DNA from: an uncultured Eubacterium sp.
GTDB taxonomy: Bacteria; Bacillota; Clostridia; Lachnospirales; Lachnospiraceae
Direction: 5' to 3'
Assembly (NCBI GenBank): GCA_900547255.1
Contig: URGC01000058.1
Location: forward strand, 1-15,943
Length of the DNA: 15,943 bases
Positions 7,294-15,146 of the stretch are shown here, piece by piece. The translations under genes were made by a program, and so were the position numbers. Below the pieces are notes generated by a model. That model was not told the origin of the DNA. It saw only the letters and a list, made by a program, of their open reading frames with translations, and ran no database searches. Numbering within the stretch: position 1 is the stretch's first letter; every line of letters begins with the position of its first letter.

Positions 7294-7740
7294 TTATTTA
7301 AGTATCTTTTTTAATTTGTTCATAAGATTCTTTGTATCCTCAACCGAGCGGACAGCGCACATTATAGTGTCATCGCCGGCGATTGTTCCAACTATTTCAT
7401 TCATATGCAGTGCATCAAGGGCAGCGCAGACTGCCATAGCCATTCCAGATACAGTCTTAATTACCAATATGTTCTGTGCCATATTCATATCGACAAAACC
7501 ATCTTTTAATATCCTGATATATTTTTCTCCAAGATTATTGTCATGTCCCTGAAATACAACATATTTAGGAATACCGTCTGTTGTTGTCTTGGTAAGATTT
7601 AACTCTCTTATATCCCTTGAAACTGTCGCCTGTGTGACATTATATCCAGCATTATTAAGAGCCAGCGCCAGTTCTTCCTGTGTACTGATTGCGTTATCTT
7701 TGATTAATTCTAATATTTTACTATGTCGATCGGTTTTCAT
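7294..7740 (-). CDS. argR: Arginine repressor ArgR/AhrC
   Basis: A 148-residue hexameric, arginine-sensing transcription factor that represses arginine biosynthesis and can activate catabolism. The N-terminal winged helix-turn-helix (about 1-65) includes TQATVSRDIREL (36-47), the DNA-recognition region. The C-terminal oligomerisation and arginine-binding domain (about 75-148) has GTIAGDDT (118-125), whose paired Asp residues contact arginine in the family. The ATG at 7738-7740 follows GGAG (7747-7750) by six bases; an ATG four codons further upstream would lie on top of that site. It lies 30 bases after nadK and 16 before recN, the standard Firmicutes arrangement with recN. No arginine genes are in the window, so its targets are elsewhere. 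Confidence 0.97.
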   Translation of the reverse strand: MKTDRHSKILELIKDNAISTQEELALALNNAGYNVTQATVSRDIRELNLTKTTTDGIPKYVVFQGHDNNLGEKYIRILKDGFVDMNMAQNILVIKTVSGMAMAVCAALDALHMNEIVGTIAGDDTIMCAVRSVEDTKNLMNKLKKILK

Positions 7741-7770
7741 ATATATCTCCATTCTATAATCAGCATGCTT

Positions 7771-8583
7771 CTACATAAGCTTTTCTCTTACTCTCAATAA
7801 AAAGCTGTCGTTATTAGTCTTTAAAAGCCTTGTCGTTGTTGATGAACGGGTTATCACTATCTCATCATTAGTATTGACCTTGAAATAATGTTCACCATCA
7901 AATGTTGCTATTCTTTCTTCTGACAGCTTCTTGCTGTCACACATTTTGATGACAACCTTATCCTTAGGACCGAATATAATGCTCCTTTTGTTGAGTGTAT
8001 GAGGACATATAGGAGTAAGCATGATAAGCTCTGCATTAGGCTGTATAATCGGGCCTCCTGCCGAAAGACTGTATGCTGTTGAACCTGTTGCTGTCGCTAT
8101 TATAACACCATCTGCCGAATACGAACTAAGGTACTGGTCATTGACATATATATCAAAATCAATAATCCTAAGATTGCCATATCTGTTGACTACAATATCA
8201 TTAAGTGCTGTATTTTCATATACAAGCTTTCCATTGCGGTAGATACTTCCGCTTATCATCATTCTCTCATCAACTATGTAATCATTAGATATAACTTTAT
8301 CAAGGCATTGCATGTATGAATTCATGTCAGCATCTGTAAGGAATCCCAGTGTGCCTATATTAATTCCCATGAACAAAGAATTCTTACCCTTAAAATCACT
8401 GACAGCTTTAAGTAATGTACCATCTCCCCCAAGTACAATTACAACATCTATCATATCAGCATCACATTCATCATTGTCAGTGTATACATTGACATTTTTC
8501 GTGCGAAGATATTCAATTATCTGTTTTGAAAAATTGCCATCTAAATCTTTATTGGCATTGGATATAATATAAAAATTCTGCAT
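7771..8583 (-). CDS. nadK: NAD kinase
   Basis: This 270-residue cytoplasmic enzyme phosphorylates NAD at the 2' position of its adenosine ribose to give NADP. The nucleotide-binding GGDGT motif is at 52-56 (VLGGDGTLLKAV). The conserved NDIVV segment follows, then the glycine-rich ADGVIIATATGSTAYSLSAGGP region that binds NAD in the C-terminal beta-sandwich domain. The ATG at 8581-8583 has GAGG (8589-8592) five bases upstream; the longer in-frame extension at 8610 has no site. It is placed between tlyA and argR, a common clostridial order. Family placement is firm. Confidence 0.97.
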   Translation of the reverse strand: MQNFYIISNANKDLDGNFSKQIIEYLRTKNVNVYTDNDECDADMIDVVIVLGGDGTLLKAVSDFKGKNSLFMGINIGTLGFLTDADMNSYMQCLDKVISNDYIVDERMMISGSIYRNGKLVYENTALNDIVVNRYGNLRIIDFDIYVNDQYLSSYSADGVIIATATGSTAYSLSAGGPIIQPNAELIMLTPICPHTLNKRSIIFGPKDKVVIKMCDSKKLSEERIATFDGEHYFKVNTNDEIVITRSSTTTRLLKTNNDSFLLRVREKLM

Positions 8584-8610
8584 ATTAACCTCTAAAAGGC
8601 ACTGATACAT

Positions 8611-9420
8611 CTATTTATCAAGTGTGTCATGTGCCGCTGAAACTATTTTTTCAGAATCAACCGGAATATTGTCATAGATTCCTTCTGTATGCTTCTTTAT
8701 ATGTAACAGATACTCAATATTGCCCTCAGGCCCTTTGACTGGCGAAAATTCAAGATTCATAACCTCAAAACCGATTGAAATTGCATAATCAATCACCTTG
8801 TCAATAACTTCCTTGTGGACTAACGGGTCACGGACAACACCATGTTTGCCGACTTTCTCTCTGCCTGCCTCAAACTGTGGCTTGATAAGGCATACAATCT
8901 CACCATCATCAGATAGAAGGTCTTTTACCGGTCCCAAAACCTTAGTTAGTGAAATGAATGACACATCAATACTTGAAAACTGTATTCTGTCTTCTATATC
9001 ATTTGGAACAACATAACGGATGTTAGTCTTTTCCATACATACAACTCTTGGATCATTGCGCAGTTTCCAGTCAAGCTGTCCATGTCCTACATCAACAGCA
9101 TATACTTTTACTGCACCATTCTGGAGCATGCAGTCTGTAAATCCACCTGTTGATGAGCCTACATCCATGCACACCTTTCCATCTAATGTAACATCAAAGC
9201 AGTTCATAGCTTTTTCAAGCTTTAAACCGCCACGGCTTACGTATTTAAGCGTGGTTCCACGCACTTCAATCTCAGCTTCCTCTGGAAAAGACTGTCCGGC
9301 TTTATCTTCTTTCTGTCCATCAACATAGACATTGCCAGACATAATTATTGCTTTTGCCTTCTCTCTTGATGTTGCCAATCCTCTATTTACAAGTAAAACA
9401 TCTAAACGTTCTTTAGCCAT
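8611..9420 (-). CDS. tlyA: TlyA-family rRNA 2'-O-methyltransferase
   Basis: A 269-residue protein of the TlyA/YqxC family. Mycobacterial TlyA methylates the 2'-O of cytidines in 16S and 23S rRNA; the exact target here is unknown. Residues 1-63 are an S4 RNA-binding domain (RLDVLLVNRGLATSREKAK). The joint motif SRGGLKLEKA (62-71) leads to an FtsJ/RrmJ-like methyltransferase domain, with SAM-binding DVGSSTGGFTDCML (86-99) and later VSFISL and LIKPQFE motifs. An AAAGG site is about ten bases from the ATG. It follows dxs by 16 bases. The family has been called hemolysin in older annotation; that is not supported as its primary role. Confidence 0.95.
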   Translation of the reverse strand: MAKERLDVLLVNRGLATSREKAKAIIMSGNVYVDGQKEDKAGQSFPEEAEIEVRGTTLKYVSRGGLKLEKAMNCFDVTLDGKVCMDVGSSTGGFTDCMLQNGAVKVYAVDVGHGQLDWKLRNDPRVVCMEKTNIRYVVPNDIEDRIQFSSIDVSFISLTKVLGPVKDLLSDDGEIVCLIKPQFEAGREKVGKHGVVRDPLVHKEVIDKVIDYAISIGFEVMNLEFSPVKGPEGNIEYLLHIKKHTEGIYDNIPVDSEKIVSAAHDTLDK

Positions 9421-9436
9421 AAATTAAGAGCCTTTC

Positions 9437-11302
9437 TTATATATTTTCATAAAATGATTCAATTCTGTCACAGACAGACTGCGCATCTATTCCTGCTTCT
9501 GCACGCAGAATAGATACATTGCCATGTTCTATATAGTCGTCTGGAAGAGATATATTAAGAACCTTGATATCAAGGCATGCCTCATCAACATAATGGCATA
9601 CAACCTCTCCAAAACCACCGGTGTATACATTCTCTTCCATTGTCACAAGCAGTGAATGATTAATTGCACATTCATGCAGTACTGTGATATCAATTGGTTT
9701 AACAAATCTGGCATTGATTAATGAGACATTATATCCTTTGGACTTTAACATATCCCTGACATCACTGGCAATCTCAACCATGCTTCCGACTGCAAGGAGT
9801 GCAATATCCTTTTCCATATACATAATCTCAGATTTGCCATATACAATATCCTCATTGAATTCATGGAACTTATCACATGCTGTTCCTCTTGGATATCTTA
9901 TCGCAAATGGACCATTATAATCTAATAATCCAAACTTCAATCCTTCTGATAGTTCAACATCATTCTTAGGCGCAAATATGCTCATATTAGGTATATTGCC
10001 AAGATATGACAAATCAAATATTCCCTGATGTGTCTCACCATCGCTTCCAACAAGTCCTGCCCTGTCAATCGCAAAAACTACATGGAGCTGCTGTATACAG
10101 ACATCATGTAATATCTGGTCATATGCTCTTTGCAGGAATGATGAATATACTGCAAATACAGGCTTCATTCCACCTGCTGCCATTCCAGCACAGAATGTTG
10201 TAGCATGTTCTTCTGCTATACCGACATCATAGAATCTGTCAGGATACCATTTGGAAAACTTCTTAAGTCCGGTTCCATCCGGCATAGCTGCTGTGACTGC
10301 TGTGATGGTTGTATCATTCTTTGCAAGCTGGCAGATAGTCTTTGAAAATATATCTGTATATGTTGGTTTAGGGTTATTAGATATAACCTCACCAGTCTCT
10401 ATATTGAATGGCGCAATGCCATGGAATTTGCTTGGATTGCGTTCTGCTGGTTTATATCCATGCCCTTTCTGTGTGACAACATGTATAAGACATGGCCCGT
10501 CAATTCTTTTAGCTATATTAAATAATTTAATAAGCTTGTGGATGTCATGTCCATTAACAGGTCCAAGATAATTAAGCCCCATATCAATAAACATCTGTCC
10601 AGGTAATATAATCTGCTTTAAATTGCTTTTTGTATGCTTTATTGATTCTACAAGCCTGTGTCCGCCCGGCATCTTATACAATGTATTAACAATGCCATCC
10701 TTGAGGTCATAGTATGAGTCTGATGAACGTATATTACTGAGCATCTCATTGACAGCACCGACATTCTTGGAGATTGACATAGTGTTATCATTAAGAACAA
10801 TTATAAAGTTACTCTTTAACTGCCCTGCATTGTTTAATGCTTCATATGCCATACCGCCAGTGAGCGCACCATCACCTATAACAGATATAACATTATAGTG
10901 CTGGTTTAACATATCCCTTGCACAGACATATCCAAGCCCTGCTGATATAGATGTTGAGCTGTGTCCTGTATCAAATGCATCAAAATTACTCTCATTACGC
11001 TTAGGAAACCCGCTCATTCCACCGAACTTTCTAAGGTCGTTAAACATATCCTTTCGTCCTGAAAGAATCTTATGTGTATATGACTGATGGCCTACATCCC
11101 ATATAACCTTATCATTAGGCAGATTGAAAGCTATATGCAGTGCCATTGTAAGTTCTACTACACCAAGATTAGATGCCAGATGTCCACCTGTCTTACTTAT
11201 ATTCTCAATAAGAAATGTACGGATTTCATCAGCAAGCTGATTATATTCAATTGGATCAAGTTTCTTAATATCATTAGGTTTATTGATCTTCTCAAGTATC
11301 AT
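9437..11302 (-). CDS. dxs: 1-deoxy-D-xylulose-5-phosphate synthase
   Basis: Dxs condenses pyruvate and glyceraldehyde 3-phosphate, using thiamine diphosphate, to make DXP, the first step of the MEP isoprenoid pathway. The 621-residue protein has full length. DVGHQSYTHK (69-78), the ThDP/Mg motif GDGALTGGMAYEALNNAG (143-160) and NDN (171-173) mark domain I. IAEEHA (362-367) holds the catalytic Glu of domain II, followed by DRAGLVGSDGETHQG (413-427). A transketolase C-terminal domain closes it. The start is uncertain: ATG at 11302 gives the family-typical MILEKI, but AAAGGA is 14 bases away; a GTG three codons upstream (11311) is five bases from the same site. It lies directly after ispA, so both isoprenoid genes are coupled. 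Confidence 0.96.
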   Translation of the reverse strand: MILEKINKPNDIKKLDPIEYNQLADEIRTFLIENISKTGGHLASNLGVVELTMALHIAFNLPNDKVIWDVGHQSYTHKILSGRKDMFNDLRKFGGMSGFPKRNESNFDAFDTGHSSTSISAGLGYVCARDMLNQHYNVISVIGDGALTGGMAYEALNNAGQLKSNFIIVLNDNTMSISKNVGAVNEMLSNIRSSDSYYDLKDGIVNTLYKMPGGHRLVESIKHTKSNLKQIILPGQMFIDMGLNYLGPVNGHDIHKLIKLFNIAKRIDGPCLIHVVTQKGHGYKPAERNPSKFHGIAPFNIETGEVISNNPKPTYTDIFSKTICQLAKNDTTITAVTAAMPDGTGLKKFSKWYPDRFYDVGIAEEHATTFCAGMAAGGMKPVFAVYSSFLQRAYDQILHDVCIQQLHVVFAIDRAGLVGSDGETHQGIFDLSYLGNIPNMSIFAPKNDVELSEGLKFGLLDYNGPFAIRYPRGTACDKFHEFNEDIVYGKSEIMYMEKDIALLAVGSMVEIASDVRDMLKSKGYNVSLINARFVKPIDITVLHECAINHSLLVTMEENVYTGGFGEVVCHYVDEACLDIKVLNISLPDDYIEHGNVSILRAEAGIDAQSVCDRIESFYENI

Positions 11303-11323
11303 TCTAATCACACATTTCCTTTG

Positions 11324-12229
11324 CTACTTTGATCTGTTAATCAGATAATCTATAAGCTGTACTAAAAATTCATTGTCTCCAATACTTTTTATGATATCCT
11401 CTGCCTTTGCAGACATTGAGCTTACAGCCTCCCTGGCTGCATCTATTCCATAAAGTGACACATACGTAGTCTTATTATTACGCTCATCGCTGTGGACAGG
11501 CTTGCCAAGCTTAGCCTCATCGCCATATATATCTAGGATATCATCCTGAATCTGGAATGCCACGCCAACCAGATTACCAGCTTTTTCAAGCTTATTAATC
11601 ACATCATCATCTGCACCTGCAAGAGCACCTCCTGCCATGAATGCAGCTTCTATAAGAGCACCTGTCTTTAAGTTAAAAATAAAATCAAGCTGCTCTTTAT
11701 CCATAGCTTTTCCAGTAAGGAATACATCAAGCGACTGACCGCCAACCATACCATTAATTCCGGCTTTGCAAGCGATTATAGCGGCTGCCCTGTTCATATT
11801 ATATACCTGTGTATTGTCAGTATTCCTGTATGCAGACATAATTGCAGACAGCATAACCTCATAGGCATAGTTAAGGAGCGCATCACCTGCCAATACACCG
11901 AAATCCTCACCAAATTTCTTATGTGTTGTCAGCTTACCTCTTCTGTAATCATCGTTATCCATGGCTGGCAGGTCATCATGTACAAGCGAATATGAATGTA
12001 TATATTCAAGTGCTGCCATAAATGGTTTGACCACTGAATCATCTTTGCCACCGCAAAGTCTGAATGTCTCCATGATTATAAGCGGACGGACTCTCTTACC
12101 GCCAGCTTCCACGCTGTATCTGGCACTCTCTATAATCAATTCTTTATGTTTTTCTGGTTGTGGAAGATAACTTTTAATAATTTTGTCAGTTTCTGTCGTT
12201 CTGGCAGTTAATTCATCATTAAAATTCAT
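11324..12229 (-). CDS. ispA: Farnesyl/geranyl diphosphate synthase (trans-type polyprenyl synthetase)
   Basis: A 301-residue all-helical prenyltransferase that condenses IPP with DMAPP and geranyl diphosphate, most likely to farnesyl diphosphate. It has GGKRVRP (43-49) for IPP binding, the first Asp-rich motif DDLPAMD (85-91) and the second, DDILD (229-233). The two extra residues between the Asp pairs in the first motif are typical of bacterial FPP synthases. An AGGAGG-type site precedes the ATG at 12227-12229. The start overlaps the end of xseB by 11 bases, which suggests translational coupling. Chain length (C10, C15 or C20) is inferred from family and context. Confidence 0.95.
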   Translation of the reverse strand: MNFNDELTARTTETDKIIKSYLPQPEKHKELIIESARYSVEAGGKRVRPLIIMETFRLCGGKDDSVVKPFMAALEYIHSYSLVHDDLPAMDNDDYRRGKLTTHKKFGEDFGVLAGDALLNYAYEVMLSAIMSAYRNTDNTQVYNMNRAAAIIACKAGINGMVGGQSLDVFLTGKAMDKEQLDFIFNLKTGALIEAAFMAGGALAGADDDVINKLEKAGNLVGVAFQIQDDILDIYGDEAKLGKPVHSDERNNKTTYVSLYGIDAAREAVSSMSAKAEDIIKSIGDNEFLVQLIDYLINRSK

Positions 12230-12425
12230 CCTGTGTCTCCTCCTGTTTGTTTAGAACTGTTATCTCTTTTTCTACCTTATCGAGCTGCTGATTGCAGTTC
12301 TCGACAATTTTAATGCCATTTTTATATAATTTGAACGCCTCACTTATTGGTATGCTGCCATCCTCAAGTCTGGCTATGAGTTCATCAAGCTGTTCAAAAG
12401 ATTCTTCAAGCGTCATGGATTTCAT
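12219..12425 (-). CDS. xseB: Exodeoxyribonuclease VII small subunit
   Basis: XseB is the small subunit of exonuclease VII, which degrades single-stranded DNA in both directions; several copies bind each XseA. The 68-residue product is of normal size and has the family pattern LEESFEQLDELIARLEDGSIPISEAFKLYKNG, predicted as two helices. The ATG at 12423-12425 has AGGAGG (12435-12440) nine bases upstream. The gene overlaps xseA by 20 bases and ispA by 11, so translation of the three is likely coupled. Confidence 0.95.
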   Translation of the reverse strand: MKSMTLEESFEQLDELIARLEDGSIPISEAFKLYKNGIKIVENCNQQLDKVEKEITVLNKQEETQDEF

Positions 12426-13620
12426 TATATTTAACCTCCTGTACCTCAGATATAATTGTTCCATCTTTTACGGTTACTGTAATCAGTTCGCCTTTATGGA
12501 TATCCTTTACAGATGTAACATTCTTTCCTGATTGGTTTTCAGTGTAACTATAGCCTTGTCCAAGTTTTTCAAGCGGTGATACGCCATGAAGCCTTGAGGC
12601 ATATAACTCAAGCCTGTGTCTGTATTCACGAAGTCTTTTCTTAAATATATAATCCATCTTATCCTTCTGGGTGTCGAGATATATACGTCTTTCATTAACC
12701 TTTGATAATGGATTGAGATATTTTAATTTCATGGAATAGTTATCTATTATATTGCGCTTGTTATCAACTGCCTGATTAATCAGTGATAACAGCATAAGCC
12801 TGTAACCATCAATCCGCTGTTCAATAATAGATATATCTGCGACAGCAAGCTCTGCTGCAGCAGAAGGTGTCGGTGCACGCAGGTCGGCAACAAAATCAGC
12901 TATTGTAAAGTCTGTCTCATGTCCTACGGCTGATATAATAGGCGTATGCGCATTAAATATAGCCTCCGCAACAATCTCTTCGTTAAATGCCCACAAATCT
13001 TCTATTGAACCGCCGCCTCGTCCAACGATAATCACATCAAGATTCATTGAATCAAGTGTTGTAATTCCTTTGACTATGCTCTCAGCCGCACCATCTCCCT
13101 GTACAAGTGCAGGATACAATGTAAGTGATACATAAGGATTCCTGCGGTATGATATATTCATGATATCATGTATGGCAGCGCCTGTTGAAGCTGTGACAAT
13201 TCCTATTTTCTTTGAAAAATATGGAATTGGACGTTTGTATTCTTTTTCAAAATATCCCATTTCACTGAAATATTTCTTTAATTCTTCAAACTTCTGATAA
13301 AGGTCACCAACGCCATCCTGTGTTATCTTAGAAGCATATAGCTGGTATTTGCCATCACGCTCATATACTTCGATACGTCCGCTTACAACAACCTGCATTC
13401 CATCACACAGACGGAAGTTCATATTACGCAGATTGCCGGCAAACATTATGGCTGACAAAGTACCTCCCGAATCCTTTAACGTGAAATACAGGTGTCCTGA
13501 CGAATGGTACTTGCAATTAGACACCTCACCTTTGACATCTATTCTGCTTAAAAGATAGTCCTGCTGGAACATATTCTTAATATATGAATTAATCTGTGTA
13601 ACAGTGATTATTTTGCCCAT
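12406..13620 (-). CDS. xseA: Exodeoxyribonuclease VII large subunit
   Basis: XseA is the catalytic subunit of exonuclease VII. The 404 residues comprise an N-terminal OB-fold (about 1-100, ITVTQINSYIKNMF and the GEVSN region). The catalytic domain (about 125-315) has KKIGIVTASTGAAIHDI (137-153), VGRGGGSIEDLW (199-210), SAVGHETD (230-237) and ADLRAPTPSAAAEL (245-258), all conserved. The C-terminal helical part (about 260-345) binds XseB, and a short beta-rich tail follows. An AAAGG site lies about eight bases before the ATG. The gene is 23 bases after nusB; the folD gene found at this point in Bacillus subtilis is absent. Confidence 0.97.
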   Translation of the reverse strand: MGKIITVTQINSYIKNMFQQDYLLSRIDVKGEVSNCKYHSSGHLYFTLKDSGGTLSAIMFAGNLRNMNFRLCDGMQVVVSGRIEVYERDGKYQLYASKITQDGVGDLYQKFEELKKYFSEMGYFEKEYKRPIPYFSKKIGIVTASTGAAIHDIMNISYRRNPYVSLTLYPALVQGDGAAESIVKGITTLDSMNLDVIIVGRGGGSIEDLWAFNEEIVAEAIFNAHTPIISAVGHETDFTIADFVADLRAPTPSAAAELAVADISIIEQRIDGYRLMLLSLINQAVDNKRNIIDNYSMKLKYLNPLSKVNERRIYLDTQKDKMDYIFKKRLREYRHRLELYASRLHGVSPLEKLGQGYSYTENQSGKNVTSVKDIHKGELITVTVKDGTIISEVQEVKYNEIHDA

Positions 13621-13643
13621 ATTGCAAGCCTTTCCTGATATAA

Positions 13644-14042
13644 TTACTTAATTATCTTTGCAAGAACTCCATTGATAAATGATGGAGCATTATCTGCACC
13701 ATACATCTTGGCAAGCTCTACTGCTTCGTTGATAGCTACGCTGTCAGGAATCTCTTCATCAAATTTAATCTCATATACGGCAAGACGCATAATAGTAAGC
13801 TCTGCCTTACCAAGTCTGTTAGTTGGCCATCCTTCTGAATAAGTATTGATAATCTCATCAATAGTATCAAGCTTGTCAACAATGTCACTTGTCTTATTCT
13901 TAATGTAATTTAAATCTTTTTCCTTGGCACCATCTATATCATTAAGATAGAATTCCATCTGCTGTTTAAAATCTTCATCATTATAGAATTCTGCACGAAA
14001 AAGTATTTTAAATATGTGTTCTCTTATAATAGATCTTGTCAT
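13644..14042 (-). CDS. nusB: Transcription antitermination factor NusB
   Basis: A 132-residue all-helical RNA-binding protein that with NusE (S10) binds boxA and promotes antitermination on rRNA operons. It has the family motifs RLGKAELTIMRLAVYEI (76-92), VAINEAVELAKMYG (102-115) and SFINGVLAKI (121-130). GAGGA precedes the ATG. It is the first gene of the run to recN. A strong terminator ends only about 15 bases before its start codon, with room for a ribosome binding site but no promoter between, so its expression should require readthrough of that terminator. Confidence 0.95.
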   Translation of the reverse strand: MTRSIIREHIFKILFRAEFYNDEDFKQQMEFYLNDIDGAKEKDLNYIKNKTSDIVDKLDTIDEIINTYSEGWPTNRLGKAELTIMRLAVYEIKFDEEIPDSVAINEAVELAKMYGADNAPSFINGVLAKIIK

Positions 14043-14057
14043 TTAATCCTCATTTCT

Positions 14058-14090
14058 AAAAAAGCCGGGCTGCGTAACACACAACCCGGC
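14058..14090 (-). terminator. Intrinsic terminator between the asp23-like gene and nusB
   Basis: Minus strand: 9-bp GC-rich stem (arms 14082-14090 and 14064-14072, GCCGGGTTG/CAGCCCGGC with one G-U pair), nine-base loop (14073-14081), then six T residues (14063-14058). It is a textbook intrinsic terminator. It ends the asp23-like transcript but also stands in front of the nusB operon, so it may act as an attenuator. Confidence 0.92.
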
Positions 14091-14105
14091 ATCTTGTTTA
14101 CGCTA

Positions 14106-14135
14106 ATTATTCTGCTTCAATGTTCAAACTTGCAA
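14106..14135 (-). promoter_or_regulatory. Possible weak promoter upstream of the nusB terminator
   Basis: TTGCAA (14130-14135), an 18-base spacer and AATAAT (14106-14111) on the minus strand, within the last codons of the asp23-like gene. The start would be near 14099, just upstream of the terminator hairpin. If real, all its transcripts meet that hairpin first. The match is modest. Confidence 0.35.
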
Positions 14136-14496
14136 TCTTAATATTAACTGCTGTAACCTCAAGACCTGTCATTGTCTCGATGGCAGACTTAACCTTATCC
14201 TGTACCTTCTTAGATACTGCTGGAATCTCATAACCATACTTAATGTTAAGTGCTACATCAACAACAACATTCTTCTCACTTATAGTAACCTTAACACCCT
14301 TAGAAAGACTCTTCATACCGAGCTTGCTTACCAGTTCATTAGTTATATTGCCAGCCATAGAGCATACTCCATCAACTTCTGTTGCTGCCAGACCTGCAAT
14401 AATTGCAACAACCTCATCTGATATATGAACCTCACCGATATTAATGCTTTCGTGAATGTTATAATTATTACTATTATCTTCAAAATCCTTAGCCAT
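14107..14496 (-). CDS. Asp23/Gls24 family protein (YqhY-like)
   Basis: A 129-residue Asp23/Gls24-family protein. In Bacillus subtilis the YqhY member sits in the same place, next to the acetyl-CoA carboxylase genes and nusB, and is linked to control of fatty acid synthesis; no accB/accC genes are present here. The conserved domain spans about 18-127, with the family signature IGEVHISDEVVAIIAGLAA at its start, EVDGVCSMAG, and a C-terminal VKSAIETMTGLEV...VNIKIASL. No signal peptide or membrane segment is seen. GGAGG lies seven bases before the ATG. A consensus-like sigma-A promoter precedes it and a strong terminator follows, so it is probably transcribed on its own at high level. The molecular function is unknown. 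Confidence 0.92.
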   Translation of the reverse strand: MAKDFEDNSNNYNIHESINIGEVHISDEVVAIIAGLAATEVDGVCSMAGNITNELVSKLGMKSLSKGVKVTISEKNVVVDVALNIKYGYEIPAVSKKVQDKVKSAIETMTGLEVTAVNIKIASLNIEAE

Positions 14497-14524
14497 TTAA
14501 GAACCTCCAAATAGTTTTTTGTAT

Positions 14525-14553
14525 ATTATAATAAATATCTTCAATTATTGCAA
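14525..14553 (-). promoter_or_regulatory. Sigma-A-type promoter of the asp23-like gene
   Basis: Minus strand TTGCAA (14548-14553), a 17-base spacer, TATAAT (14525-14530). The -35 lies inside the last codons of spoIIIAH. The predicted start near 14518 gives a leader of about 20 bases. It separates a vegetatively expressed gene from the sporulation operon upstream. Confidence 0.75.
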
Positions 14554-15134
14554 ATATTTATTGAAATCTTATCTGCACTTAATCCGGTTTTTCTTTTTAA
14601 TATATCTTCAATCTGCGCTCTCTGGGCATCTGTTATAGAGGATGCGTTAATCACAACATCAGCTTTCTGGTCAACAATTGATACGATAGAATCCTTAAAT
14701 CCTTTGGCTTCAAGTAAAAGTTCACAAGCAACTTCCTTCTCAGATGCATCTGTCATGCTTGTAAGTTTATCAACAGCCTCCTGCTTCACCTCGTTAGAGA
14801 TATCGTTGTTATTAACGATTTCCATAAGGGATTCTTTATTCTTTGCACGTATCTGTTCCCTGTTGAGCTTGGCAGTTGATATCTGTGCAGATGTAAGAAT
14901 TGCAGTTCCGGGAACCTCTCCATCCTCAAAGTTAAAAGATGGGTCAGATTCCATGCTTATATCGTATACCTCGTCTTCTGAAGCATTGGCACTTATATCA
15001 TTGGATGTCTCTATACTGTCTTTATTCTTTACTGATATTATATCAGATAAACTTCCTGTATAATTAATATATCCTGCAACGGCAATCATCACAGCCAACA
15101 CAGTTATTATTATTTGATTTCTTTTATTCTTCAT
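14541..15134 (-). CDS. spoIIIAH: Stage III sporulation protein AH
   Basis: SpoIIIAH is a mother-cell membrane protein that binds forespore SpoIIQ and forms a channel across the two engulfment membranes. The 197-residue protein has one N-terminal membrane helix (about 8-25) and a low-complexity acidic, Ser/Asn-rich linker (about 35-75). The YscJ/FliF-like ring-building domain covers about 85-195 (REQIRAKNKESLMEIV, KQEAVDKL, SEKEVACELLLEAKGFKDSIVSI). AAAGGAG lies seven bases before the ATG. It follows spoIIIAG by 12 bases. No accB/accC follows it, unlike Bacillus subtilis. It depends on an operon promoter outside the window, expected to be sigma-E controlled in the mother cell. Confidence 0.95.
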   Translation of the reverse strand: MKNKRNQIIITVLAVMIAVAGYINYTGSLSDIISVKNKDSIETSNDISANASEDEVYDISMESDPSFNFEDGEVPGTAILTSAQISTAKLNREQIRAKNKESLMEIVNNNDISNEVKQEAVDKLTSMTDASEKEVACELLLEAKGFKDSIVSIVDQKADVVINASSITDAQRAQIEDILKRKTGLSADKISINICNN

Positions 15135-15146
15135 GATTAAACTCCT

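Noticed and set aside
7277..7310. Sequence between argR and recN resembling an arginine operator (ATTCA half-site)
   Set aside because: Only one half matches the ARG box and the DNA is AT-rich; it also overlaps the recN ribosome binding site region, so chance is likely.
9684..10571. Plus-strand open frames inside dxs
   Set aside because: They are opposite-strand shadows of conserved dxs codons; no start signals and no recognisable protein.
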